Positions 1-10,622 of a DNA stretch of 64,000 bases are shown in pieces (positions within the stretch are counted from its first letter, which is position 1; each line of letters opens with the position of its first letter). The stretch spans positions 372,001 through 436,000 of the forward strand of contig NZ_JBDZDN010000001.1 of the NCBI RefSeq assembly GCF_040049215.1, given 5' to 3'. The notes beneath the pieces were generated by a model. It made no database searches and was not told the origin of the DNA. It saw nothing but the letters and a program-made list of their open reading frames with translations. The translations under genes and the position numbers were made by a program. Source of the DNA: Mesorhizobium_K sp040049215 (GTDB lineage: Bacteria > Pseudomonadota > Alphaproteobacteria > Rhizobiales > Rhizobiaceae).

Positions 1-349
1 AGGCGATGTTGGCCTCGACCGTCATGTGCGGGAACAGCGCGTAGGACTGGAACATCATGTTGACCGGACGCCGGTAGGGCGGAATGCCGCGCATGTCCTG
101 CCCGTCGAGCATGATGCGGCCCGACGTCGGCTCGTCGAAGCCGGCGAGCATCCTCAGCAGCGTCGACTTGCCGCATCCGGATGCGCCCAGAAGGGCGAAG
201 AATTCCTTCTCGTAGATCGACAGGGAAAGGTCGTTGACGGCGGTGAAGTCGCCGAAGCGTTTGGTGACGTTCTCGAAGGAAATATACGGCTTCGCGGAAG
301 GATCATTCCACGGGGCGAACTCTCTCCTGATGCTGCCGAGCGACTTCAT
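1..349 (-). CDS. potG: Polyamine ABC importer ATP-binding subunit, partial (3' end off window)
   Basis: ATPase that powers import of putrescine or a related polyamine. The left edge of the window cuts it, leaving about 116 N-terminal residues. These show the ABC core: Walker A GASGCGKST at residues 55-63 and a Q-loop glutamine at about residue 101, after an N-terminal extension of about 20 residues typical of PotG rather than PotA. The ATG at 347-349 is preceded by AGGAG at good spacing. It lies 73 bp downstream of potF on the same strand, so it belongs to a potFGHI-type operon whose permease genes should lie to the left. Family call is firm; the exact polyamine is inferred from the neighbour. 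Confidence 0.9.
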   Translation of the reverse strand, partial: MKSLGSIRREFAPWNDPSAKPYISFENVTKRFGDFTAVNDLSLSIYEKEFFALLGASGCGKSTLLRMLAGFDEPTSGRIMLDGQDMRGIPPYRRPVNMMFQSYALFPHMTVEANIA

Positions 350-386
350 AGGCTCTCCTGCCTGTCGGTTGTCCACGCCAGAAGCA

Positions 387-414
387 GGAAAGCCCCGGCT
401 TGCCGGGGCTTTCC
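387..414 (-). terminator. Intercistronic hairpin between potF and potG
   Basis: A perfect 13-bp inverted repeat (387-399 with 402-414, two-base centre) lies in the 73-bp gap between the potF stop and the potG start. It has GC-rich centre and A/T-rich ends, so it would form a very stable stem in the potF mRNA. In binding-protein operons such stems often end part of the transcripts or protect the upstream message, giving more binding protein than ATPase. That role is inferred here. Confidence 0.6.
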
Positions 415-422
415 TTGAAACG

Positions 423-1520
423 TCATTGACCGGTGACGATCTTGGTCCAGGTGCGCGTCACCGTGCGCTGGACCTTGGGATCGTAGGGCGACACCGTGAA
501 AAGCCCGGCCAGGGTCGCCTCGTCGGGATAGATCGCCGGATCGTCCATGATCTCTTTCTCGATGAACTGCTGAGACGCCTTGTTGCCGTTCGGGAAGTAG
601 ACGTAGTTGGTGGCCTTGGCGGCGACTTCCGGCTTCATCATGTAGTTGAGGAATTCGTGCGCCTCCTCGACATGCTGGGCGTCGGCGGGAATCGCCATCT
701 GATCGAACCACATCTCGGCGCCTTCCTTGGGAATGACGTAGTCGACGATGACGCCCTGGTCGGCCTCGGCTGCGCGGTCGCGCGCCTGGAAGACGTCGCC
801 CGACCAGCCGATCGCCAGGCAGATGTCGCCGTTGGCGAGGGCGTTGATGTATTCGGACGAGTGGAACTTGCGGATGTAGGGCCGGATCTTCAGCAAGGTC
901 TCCTCGGCCTTGGCGAAGTCCTCGGCCGAAGTGCTCTCGGGGTTCAGGCCGAGATATTTGAGCGTCGTCGGAATGATGTCGGTCGGCGAATCCAGCACGT
1001 AGACGCCGCAGTCGGCGAGCTTGGCCAGCTTTTCGGGATTGAAGAAAACATCCCAGCTGTCGATCTTGTCGATGCCCAGCGCTTCCTGCACCTTCTTCTG
1101 ATTGTAGCCGATGCCGACGGTGCCCCACATATAGTTGATGGAATATTCGTTGCCCGGATCGTATTTGGCGACCCGCTCGGTGACGACGTCCCACATGTTG
1201 GAGATATTGGGGAGCTTGGACTTGTCGAGCTTCTGATAGACGCCGACCGCGATCTGGCGGACGAGGAAGTTGCTGGTCGGGACCACGATGTCGTAGCCGC
1301 TGCCGCCGGCGAGAAGCTTGGTCTCCAGAATTTCGTTGGAATCGAAGACGTCGTAGATGACCTTGATGCCGGTCTCCTTGGTGAAATCCTCGATGATCGA
1401 CTGATCGATATAGTCGGACCAGTTGTAGACGTTGACGACGCGCTCCTGAGCCCAGGCGGCGGAGGCCATCGTCACGGCGACGGCGGTGGCCGCCGACAGC
1501 CGGAAGAGTTTTTCGATCAT
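423..1520 (-). CDS. potF: Periplasmic putrescine-binding protein
   Basis: Solute-binding protein that captures putrescine or a similar polyamine in the periplasm and delivers it to the Pot permease. The 365-residue length is normal for PotF/PotD. Residues 1-24 form a signal peptide ending AWA before QERVVNVYNW. The YNWSDYID segment and the later VYFPNGN and LAGLF segments are typical of the PotF family. It starts at the ATG at 1520 and is the first gene of the pot operon, followed by a strong hairpin and potG. A puuA-puuB pair near 19.5-22.2 kb could break down the imported polyamine. Specificity among putrescine, spermidine and related amines cannot be decided from sequence. Confidence 0.93.
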   Translation of the reverse strand: MIEKLFRLSAATAVAVTMASAAWAQERVVNVYNWSDYIDQSIIEDFTKETGIKVIYDVFDSNEILETKLLAGGSGYDIVVPTSNFLVRQIAVGVYQKLDKSKLPNISNMWDVVTERVAKYDPGNEYSINYMWGTVGIGYNQKKVQEALGIDKIDSWDVFFNPEKLAKLADCGVYVLDSPTDIIPTTLKYLGLNPESTSAEDFAKAEETLLKIRPYIRKFHSSEYINALANGDICLAIGWSGDVFQARDRAAEADQGVIVDYVIPKEGAEMWFDQMAIPADAQHVEEAHEFLNYMMKPEVAAKATNYVYFPNGNKASQQFIEKEIMDDPAIYPDEATLAGLFTVSPYDPKVQRTVTRTWTKIVTGQ

Positions 1521-1663
1521 GGCAAATTCCCCTTACTTTTTTCGTTTTTTGCGCCTGCCGGCCGCCTCTCCTCCGCAACGCCCCGGCGAGCTATCGGATC
1601 GAAGCCTAGTAACCTTTTGGAGCCGCGACAAGTTTGATTTCGGCGCGACGGGCGGACGCGGCG

Positions 1664-2617
1664 TCAATTGGGCGAGGGCAACCCGGTCACGCCGGCGCGC
1701 TGCGGCCGCGACATGCGCTGGAATTCGAGCCCGATGTGGACGAGCAGCGCGGTGAAGATGACGGCTCCGCCGACTATCGTGCGGGCCGACGGTATCTCGC
1801 CGTGAACCAGCCAGACCCAGACTGGCGCAAGCAGCGTTTCGAACGTGCCCAGAAGTGCTGCGAACGCGGCCGGTATCAACCGGGCACCCATGGCGAAGCA
1901 GGCAAGGCCGAGGCCGAGGTTCAACGCGCCGAAAGCAAACAGCCAGGCCATGTCGTGACCGCTGACCGCGAGGCTTCCAGCCTGCGTGGCGGCGAAGGTC
2001 CCGGCAATGACGGTGCCCAGGCAAGTGGCGGGTGTCATGCGCACATGCGAGAAGCGCCGTGTGATGACGGTGGCCGTCGAGAAGGCGAACGCGATCAGCA
2101 GCGCCAGGCCGTCGCCGATCGGCGAAACGCTGCCGTCGAAGGATTCGGAGACCATGATGGCCACGCCGCAGATGACGGCGGCGATCGCTGCCCAGGTGGC
2201 GGGCGAGACTTTTTCCCGAAAGAGCAGGAAGGCCATCAGCGCGGCGATCAGCGGCACGCCGGCCTGCATCAGAACCACGTTGGCGACCGTGGTGTGCGCT
2301 ATGGCGATGACGAAGCATGACGACGCGATGGCGAAGCACAGGGCGACCGCCATGCCTGGCAGGCCCATGTCGCGGAAAAGACTGGCGGTCCCGCGCGCTC
2401 CATCCCTCACCAGCATGAAACCGAGCACGAACAGCGAGGCCCACAACGAGCGCCAGAACACGATCGTCCAGTCGTCCGGCGTTTCTATGAAGCGCGCGAT
2501 GGCGCCGCCGAAGCTCCAGAACAGGGCAGACAGAAAGACGAGCAGGAAGCCTAAACGCTCATCGCGCCGCGACACCTGCGGCGGACTGTCGGTCGAGGCG
2601 GCGTCGGCGTCGATCAT
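1664..2617 (-). CDS. EamA/DMT-family inner-membrane transporter
   Basis: Predicted exporter or permease of the drug/metabolite transporter superfamily. The 317 residues hold about ten hydrophobic segments in two EamA repeats (roughly residues 22-150 and 165-300); the first begins LGFLLVFLSALFWSFGGAIARF, as is common in this family. Substrate cannot be predicted. It stands alone between potF (143-bp gap, same strand) and the divergent metallophosphoesterase gene. No strong ribosome-binding site precedes the ATG at 2615-2617, so an internal start is possible, but the first 20 residues are polar and fit a cytoplasmic leader. Confidence 0.85.
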   Translation of the reverse strand: MIDADAASTDSPPQVSRRDERLGFLLVFLSALFWSFGGAIARFIETPDDWTIVFWRSLWASLFVLGFMLVRDGARGTASLFRDMGLPGMAVALCFAIASSCFVIAIAHTTVANVVLMQAGVPLIAALMAFLLFREKVSPATWAAIAAVICGVAIMVSESFDGSVSPIGDGLALLIAFAFSTATVITRRFSHVRMTPATCLGTVIAGTFAATQAGSLAVSGHDMAWLFAFGALNLGLGLACFAMGARLIPAAFAALLGTFETLLAPVWVWLVHGEIPSARTIVGGAVIFTALLVHIGLEFQRMSRPQRAGVTGLPSPN

Positions 2618-2859
2618 GGCTCTGTTGTCGGCGATTTTCCGGCGGGGCGATACTCGCCCAGCGACGCAGCAGTTCGGAAATCGCGTAGAGCATTGTGGGG
2701 ATTCCTGCGTGATCCAGCCGAAAGCGACGGTTGTGGCACGCTGTTGAACCCAGGGGCGGGATAACGCCGGAACCGGTTTGCCAGCGACTGGCCGGGCAGA
2801 CTATGATCGCTTGGGGTTCCAGCCAGCCGGACGGATCGCGGCCAGCCGAGGGAGGTCGG

Positions 2860-3666
2860 ATGAGATGTCTCGTCGTTGCTGACCTTCACTATGCGCTGCC
2901 GCAATATGACTGGGTCATCCAGGTAGCCGAGCATTTCGATGCCGTCATCATCGCGGGCGATCTCCTCGACCTCAGCTCTCTGGTCGACTGGCGGGCGCAA
3001 ACCGTCGTTGTTCGGAAGTATCTCGAGCTGTTGCGCGGCAAGGTGAAGCTGATCGCCTGTTCAGGAAACCACGACCTCGATTCTCGAGATCAGTCCGGCG
3101 AGAAAGTGGCAGGCTGGATCACCAATCTGCGGCACATGGACGTGCTCTCCGACGGGCAGTCACTTGCCTGCGGCGATACGCTTTTCACGGTCTGCCCGTG
3201 GTGGGACGGCCCACTGGTGCAGGCTCGCGTCGCCGAGCAACTCGCCGCCGACGCGGCAAAACGGCCGGCGCATTGGTTCTGGATACATCATGCGCCGCCT
3301 GACAAATCGCCGACAAGCTGGGACGGCCATCGCTATACGGGCGATGCACCGCTGGCAGAGTGGATCGCCAAATTCAAGCCAGACATCGTCTTCTCCGGAC
3401 ATGTGCATCAATCGCCCTTCGCCAAGGGCGGCTCATGGGTCGACAAGATCGGCGAGACCTGGGTGTTCAATGCCGGACACCAGTTCGGCGCGCCACCGAC
3501 GCACATCGTCATCGATACCGACGAGCAGGAGGCGGTCTGGCTTTCGGCGGCAGGCGTCCAGTCCATCCGGCTTGACCGCCCCCTGGAGCGGCCGATCGCG
3601 CCACTTTCGGCGCTTCCCGCCTGGCTTACACTGCCGGAGTCGGGTGCCTATCGGACCCCGGCTTGA
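2860..3666 (+). CDS. Calcineurin-like metallophosphoesterase
   Basis: Predicted dimetal phosphoesterase of 268 residues. Family motifs appear in order: DLH at residues 8-10, GD at 33-34, GNHD near 68, an HH pair in the HHAPP segment, and GHVH near 180, which together ligate two metals. The ATG at 2860 is chosen because GGGAGG lies just upstream and the first residues begin strand one of the fold directly; the reading frame stays open further upstream but lacks homology-like sequence. The substrate (nucleotide, phosphoprotein or lipid headgroup) is unknown. The 3' end overlaps the convergent cNMP-binding gene by 41 bp. Confidence 0.85.
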   Translation: MRCLVVADLHYALPQYDWVIQVAEHFDAVIIAGDLLDLSSLVDWRAQTVVVRKYLELLRGKVKLIACSGNHDLDSRDQSGEKVAGWITNLRHMDVLSDGQSLACGDTLFTVCPWWDGPLVQARVAEQLAADAAKRPAHWFWIHHAPPDKSPTSWDGHRYTGDAPLAEWIAKFKPDIVFSGHVHQSPFAKGGSWVDKIGETWVFNAGHQFGAPPTHIVIDTDEQEAVWLSAAGVQSIRLDRPLERPIAPLSALPAWLTLPESGAYRTPA

Positions 3667-4111
3667 AATCGCTGTCGGGCTGATAGAGCAGGCTGGCGAG
3701 CACTTCGCTCACCATGCCGAGATGGTTGCCCTGTCCGGCATACTGGCGCCTGAGATCTACAAGATAGGTGGTGGCCGCGTTCAGCCGCTGCGCCAGCAAT
3801 CGGGCGACGATCAGGGCGATTTCGGGGTCGGATCTCAAAAACTCTTCCGCATCGTCGAAAGCGTAGACGCTCGCGGGCGACAGCGCGCGTACGGTCGCCG
3901 TATGCGGCACGTCGAGCAGGACGGACATTTCGCCGAAGAAGGAACCGGGCTCGCGGATGATGGCCACACGTGTGTCGCCGCGGACAACCTCGATCACCCC
4001 TTCGGACAAGACATAGAGGCGCCCCGACCGTTCCCCTTCGGACACGAGAACGGCGCCAGCCGGAAGGTCGACCTTCCGGTTCTCATCGTAGCGCGCGAGG
4101 ACGGACTGCAT
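3626..4111 (-). CDS. Stand-alone cyclic-nucleotide-binding-fold protein (no HTH)
   Basis: A 161-residue protein made of one cNMP-binding beta-roll: the GSFFGEMSVLLD segment matches the phosphate-binding cassette of the Crp/Fnr superfamily. It ends soon after the C-helix and has no helix-turn-helix, so it is not a DNA-binding regulator by itself. In the cassette the usual PRTATVRA is PHTATVRA: the Arg that binds the cyclic phosphate is replaced by His, so cAMP or cGMP binding is doubtful. The ATG at 4111 follows GGCAGGA at proper spacing; an in-frame ATG at 4150 would add 13 residues with a weaker site. Partner and ligand are unknown. Confidence 0.75.
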   Translation of the reverse strand: MQSVLARYDENRKVDLPAGAVLVSEGERSGRLYVLSEGVIEVVRGDTRVAIIREPGSFFGEMSVLLDVPHTATVRALSPASVYAFDDAEEFLRSDPEIALIVARLLAQRLNAATTYLVDLRRQYAGQGNHLGMVSEVLASLLYQPDSDFKPGSDRHPTPAV

Positions 4112-4196
4112 GCTTTTCCTGCCAGGGGAATGCTGTCGCGAAGCCGTCATCTTCGCACATGCAGCAAATACCGCAATCCGTCATCGTGCCGCCGGC

Positions 4197-5612
4197 TTAC
4201 TGAAAATCGAAGGCGCTCAAGCCCGTCACCATCTCGTCGAGGCCGAGCGGGCGAGTGACCGGCGGCTCGGCGCGGGCGAGGCAGCCGGCGCGTTCGCAGA
4301 GCCGGCATGCAGGGCCGACGGGAGTTGGCGGCGCCGACGGCAGCGCCGCGCCGTAGACGGTCTGGTCGCGCAGGGACATGTCGCAGGCGAGAAGCAGCGC
4401 CGTGCGGCGCGGACGCTCGCCGAAGCCCCCCTCAGGCCCGTCGACCGTGCGAACGATGCAGAGGAAGGCCGCGCCATCAGGCATCTCCACTGCTTCGGCG
4501 AGCACACGCCCGGGTTCTGCGAAAGCATCGTGAACGGCAAGCTTAGGGCAACCGCCGCCAAAAGCCGCGTGCGGAAAACCCTGCGCGCCGAGACGGCGCA
4601 GACGGTTGCCCGCGCTGTCGATCTCCATCAGGAAGAAGGGCACGCCAACCGCGCCGGCGCGCTGCAGCGCGACCAGCCGGGTTGCGGCCTGCTCGAAGGA
4701 GACGCCGAAGCGGGCGGCGAGCACGGCGATGTCATAGCGAGCGCGGCTTGCCACCTGGTGGAAGGGTGCATAGGGCAGCATCAGCGCAAGCGAGGCGTAG
4801 CGGGCGAGTTCGAAGCGGGCGAGCCGGCGCGCCTCGTCCGAGGAAAGCTTCAGCCCCGCGACCTCCTCGGCGAGCACCTCGCGCATGCGGATCAGGCAGG
4901 CCTCCATCGCGACCTCGCGCAGTTGGTCGACGCGAGAGAGGCGCTCGGAGAGGAAAAGGCGCTGGGAGTGACGGTCGTAGCGGCGACGCCAGTTGGGCAT
5001 CGTCACCGCCGGCAGCGGCCGGACCGATATGCCGTGCTCCCTTCTGAGCCAGGCCTTCAGCGCGGCGAAGAGATCGTCGCCGGAATCGAGCGCCGCCGCG
5101 AAAGCTTCGGCCGCTTCCTCGATGCCGGCGAAATGCCAGGGACGGCGCTCGAAAACCTCGCGCACCTCGTCGACCGGCAGGCGCGCGGCGGACAATGTCG
5201 TCGCCCTGCCCTCGCCGGCCAGCAGCGCGTTGAGATCGGACAGGCGTTCGGCCTGCTCGCGATAGGCGCGGAAGAGCTTGAGCATCGCCGTCGAGGCGTT
5301 GGGCGCGGTCTCGGCGAGGTCGATCAGCTCCTGGTCGCCGGGCAACTCGCCCACCAGCAGCGGATCGGAAAACACCTCCTTCAGGGCCGCTACAGAGCTG
5401 CGGGTCTCGCCCTGCAGCTCGCCCGGATCGATGCGGTAGGTGGCGGCAAGCTTGAGGATGAGCTGGACGGTGATCGGACGCTGGTTGCGCTCTATGAGGT
5501 TCAGGTAGGAGGGCGAGATGCCGAGCCCCTCCGCCATGGCGGTCTGGGTGAGGCCCCGCTCCATGCGCAGGCGGCGGATGCGCGGCCCCGCGAAGATTTT
5601 TTGCTCAGCCAT
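4197..5612 (-). CDS. XRE-family short-chain acyl-CoA-responsive regulator (ScfR/RamB-like)
   Basis: One-component regulator of 471 residues. The N-terminal XRE helix-turn-helix spans about residues 5-60 (RRLRMERGLTQTAMAEGLGI then PSYLNLIERNQRP). The long C-terminal part, ending with several paired cysteines, matches the DUF2083-type sensor region of ScfR/RamB proteins, which control glyoxylate-shunt and acyl-CoA genes in actinobacteria and alphaproteobacteria. It is divergent from aceA across 223 bp, the classic arrangement for a regulator of isocitrate lyase. The ATG at 5612 is used because MAEQKIFAGPRIRRLR aligns with the family start; an in-frame start 12 codons upstream is less likely. 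Ligand and sign of regulation are inferred. Confidence 0.85.
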   Translation of the reverse strand: MAEQKIFAGPRIRRLRMERGLTQTAMAEGLGISPSYLNLIERNQRPITVQLILKLAATYRIDPGELQGETRSSVAALKEVFSDPLLVGELPGDQELIDLAETAPNASTAMLKLFRAYREQAERLSDLNALLAGEGRATTLSAARLPVDEVREVFERRPWHFAGIEEAAEAFAAALDSGDDLFAALKAWLRREHGISVRPLPAVTMPNWRRRYDRHSQRLFLSERLSRVDQLREVAMEACLIRMREVLAEEVAGLKLSSDEARRLARFELARYASLALMLPYAPFHQVASRARYDIAVLAARFGVSFEQAATRLVALQRAGAVGVPFFLMEIDSAGNRLRRLGAQGFPHAAFGGGCPKLAVHDAFAEPGRVLAEAVEMPDGAAFLCIVRTVDGPEGGFGERPRRTALLLACDMSLRDQTVYGAALPSAPPTPVGPACRLCERAGCLARAEPPVTRPLGLDEMVTGLSAFDFQ

Positions 5613-5655
5613 GACCGCAGGTTCCGATGGGCGGCATCGCGTTCCCAAATGTCTC

Positions 5656-5767
5656 TTTACAAAATTTACATTTTGACAGCCTTAACTTGTCAAACCAGAT
5701 ACCAGTTTTCGCTTATTTTTCGGCAATTCGCAAGTCATCGCTCGCCTTTACGAGTCATTTTTGTAAA
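5656..5767. promoter_or_regulatory. Divergent scfR-aceA control region with inverted operator-like sites
   Basis: This AT-rich island stands out in a GC-rich window. TTTACAAAA at 5656-5664 recurs inverted inside TTTTTGTAAA at 5758-5767, and related elements (a second TTTACA at 5665, ATTCGCAA near 5726) lie between. They resemble the TTTGCAAA-type half-sites reported for RamB/ScfR operators. One copy is near the regulator start and one about 70 bp from aceA, fitting autoregulation plus aceA control. The motif link is from recollection of the family, not from a search. Confidence 0.5.
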
Positions 5768-5835
5768 TGAAGTCACATCGTTTGAGGAGCGATCCGACTC
5801 CCCAGAGCAGTGTCACGCGATAGCAGGAGCCAGTT

Positions 5836-7125
<1,290 letters not shown>

Positions 7126-7142
7126 CTTCAGGGAGAAGAACC

Positions 7143-7379
7143 ATGAACGTCAAACCGCAAGTCAAGCAGCGCGCCGAGGACCAGGCCTCGGCGATGAACA
7201 CGGACCAGCAGGCGGCGATCCGCATCCTCGCCAACGATTTGCACCGGCTGAACCAGGCTGTGATGCAGGCGGTGGAAGCCGGCGTGTCGGTCGAGCTCGT
7301 CCGCTCGGCCAGGCACCACGGCGGCAACGGCAATTGGGGCGATCTGCTGATCCCGGTGGTGGTTACGCAGCAGGGATGA
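7143..7379 (+). CDS. Small protein encoded directly downstream of aceA
   Basis: A 78-residue protein of unrecognised family. It follows aceA after 17 bp with AGGGAGAAG in front of its ATG, so it is very likely cotranscribed with isocitrate lyase. The N-terminal half is polar (Lys/Gln/Glu-rich), the middle is probably an amphipathic helix (AAIRILANDLHRLNQAVMQA), and the C-terminus holds a Gly/Asn stretch GGNGNWG and a short hydrophobic strand. There is no signal peptide or membrane segment. A role tied to acetate growth is suggested only by position. Confidence 0.7.
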   Translation: MNVKPQVKQRAEDQASAMNTDQQAAIRILANDLHRLNQAVMQAVEAGVSVELVRSARHHGGNGNWGDLLIPVVVTQQG

Positions 7380-7411
7380 GCGCTCCGGCGGCAAGTCCGT
7401 GACCTTGCGGG

Positions 7412-7436
7412 GGAACACAATGCTCCTTCTGGCGTT
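7412..7436 (+). promoter_or_regulatory. Candidate EcfG (general stress sigma factor) promoter
   Basis: GGAAC at 7412-7416, 16 bases, then CGTT at 7433-7436. This is an exact match to the GGAAC-N16/17-CGTT promoter recognised by EcfG sigma factors in alphaproteobacteria. It lies in the aceA-side intergenic region, 79 bp before the receiver-domain gene at 7516. The ends also form a GGGAAC/GTTCCC inverted repeat, so a structural role cannot be excluded. Confidence 0.6.
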
Positions 7437-7464
7437 CCCTCGATGGCCGATCTAGAGTTTCGGC

Positions 7465-7487
7465 GCCCGCGGGCAATGCGCGCGGGC
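7465..7487 (+). terminator. Weak hairpin in the receiver-gene leader
   Basis: GCCCGCG at 7465-7471 pairs with CGCGGGC at 7481-7487 across a 9-base loop, followed by ATCTTT. It could be a weak terminator for the aceA transcript or a 5' leader structure for the receiver gene, depending on which promoter is active. Confidence 0.3.
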
Positions 7488-7515
7488 ATCTTTAACTCAG
7501 GACATCCGCGACGTC

Positions 7516-7977
7516 ATGACGGCAGCAAGGGTCGAGCCCGGTTTCGATCAGGACAGGAATTTTGCCGACCGGGATGCGGCACACGGGCTGGCGCCGGACC
7601 TTTCCCGCGTGCTTGTCGTGGGCAGTTCGCAGATCAACCGGATCGTGGTGGCCAGGATCGTCGAGCGGTCCGGCCTGAAGCCGATCAGCGAAACGCCGGT
7701 CGGCGCAGTGCGCATATTGCCGCTCATGTTCCCCGGGCTCGTCATCCTCGACGGCGGGCCGGACAACAAGGATTGCGACAGCGTCGCCCCCGGCCTGATG
7801 GCGCTGCGCCGCGTGTCGGACAGAAAGCTGCCGGCCGTTATCCTGCTGTCCAACCGAACCGGCGACGATGCAAGCATCGCGCTCGGCGGCTCCGTCGATG
7901 CGGTGGTGACGAAACCGTTCACCACCGAACAGCTTCAGCCCGTGGTGGACAGGCTGGTGGGCAAGGCGCGGAAGTAG
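7516..7977 (+). CDS. Stand-alone response-regulator receiver protein
   Basis: A 153-residue protein whose residues from about 30 to the end form one REC domain: the VLVVGSS first strand, phosphoacceptor Asp in LVILDGG, and the conserved Lys in VVTKPF. There is no output domain, so it would act by binding partners, as CheY- or SdrG-type single-domain regulators do. The usual acidic pair after the first strand is replaced (VVGSSQ), so metal binding and phosphorylation may be altered. No histidine kinase is adjacent. A candidate EcfG promoter 79 bp upstream suggests a link to the general stress response. The N-terminal 28 residues look disordered; a later start is possible. Confidence 0.75.
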   Translation: MTAARVEPGFDQDRNFADRDAAHGLAPDLSRVLVVGSSQINRIVVARIVERSGLKPISETPVGAVRILPLMFPGLVILDGGPDNKDCDSVAPGLMALRRVSDRKLPAVILLSNRTGDDASIALGGSVDAVVTKPFTTEQLQPVVDRLVGKARK

Positions 7978-8009
7978 CGGTTTCCGTCGGTCCGCTCCGT
8001 CGCGCGCGG

Positions 8010-9833
<1,824 letters not shown>

Positions 9834-9921
9834 CGGTCGTCCTTCCGGCACGGGCTGGAAAGTGGGAGGGCCTTCCCGCCGCATGCGCAAACCGGGCCTG
9901 TGAGCAGCCCTTCAAACGGGC

Positions 9922-10617
9922 CTATTCGGCCCAGAAAATTTCCACCGGCCGCGACGCCGCCTCCATCGCGGCGCGGATCGGCAGCTTCTCGCCGGCCAGC
10001 GCCCGATCAAGCACCTGGCGTTTGTCCGGCCCCTCGATGTGGAGCGCCGTGAAGCCAGCCTCGGCGATCTTGCCGAGCGTCAGCGTCAGCCGGTGCTCGC
10101 CGGCGCTCGCCGCTTCGACCGGAAGAACCAGATCGCCTGCATCAGCGGCAAGCAGTTCCGCCAGGTTCGGCGCGTCGGGGAAGAACGACGCGGTGTGCCC
10201 GTCACCGCCCATGCCGAGCACGGCGACGTCGAGCGGCCAGGGCAGCTTGCCGAGCGCCGTCCTTGCGAGCGCCGCGGCTTCCTCACCATCCTCCGTGCCA
10301 TGGTAGAGCGGCACGAAGGTCGCCGCGGATGCCGGCCCCTGCAGCAGCCTGTCGGCGACCAGCTTGGCGTTCGAGCGCGGTGAGGTCGCCGGCACCAGCC
10401 GCTCGTCGATCAGCGTGACGATCACTTTCTTCCAATCGATCGCGGCACTGGAAAGTTCCGCGAAGAGCAGCGCCGGGGTCGAACCGCCCGAGACGGCGAT
10501 GAAACCGGCGCCCCGCGTGGCATTAGCGGCGGAGAGTTTTCCCGCGATCGTCTTCGCCAAGGCCTGGGCCAGTTCGGGACGGCTGGCGAAGACATGCCAT
10601 TGGTGAGCGATGGGCAT
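9922..10617 (-). CDS. pgl: 6-phosphogluconolactonase
   Basis: Hydrolyses 6-phosphogluconolactone, the product of Zwf, to 6-phosphogluconate. 231 residues, normal for the DevB/SOL-type lactonase; the SGGSTPALLF phosphate-binding segment, the LIDERLVP segment and GMGGDGHTASFFP are all intact. The ATG at 10617, 5 bp after the zwf stop, gives the correct family N-terminus (MPIAHQWHVF); longer readings run back into zwf. It sits between zwf and edd and so completes the oxidative route from glucose-6-phosphate to KDPG. Confidence 0.95.
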   Translation of the reverse strand: MPIAHQWHVFASRPELAQALAKTIAGKLSAANATRGAGFIAVSGGSTPALLFAELSSAAIDWKKVIVTLIDERLVPATSPRSNAKLVADRLLQGPASAATFVPLYHGTEDGEEAAALARTALGKLPWPLDVAVLGMGGDGHTASFFPDAPNLAELLAADAGDLVLPVEAASAGEHRLTLTLGKIAEAGFTALHIEGPDKRQVLDRALAGEKLPIRAAMEAASRPVEIFWAE

Positions 10618-10622
10618 GCCGG

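Noticed and set aside
234..1637. 467-residue plus-strand open frame over potF
   Set aside because: Antisense to potF, which has a signal peptide and family motifs; a long GC-rich shadow frame.
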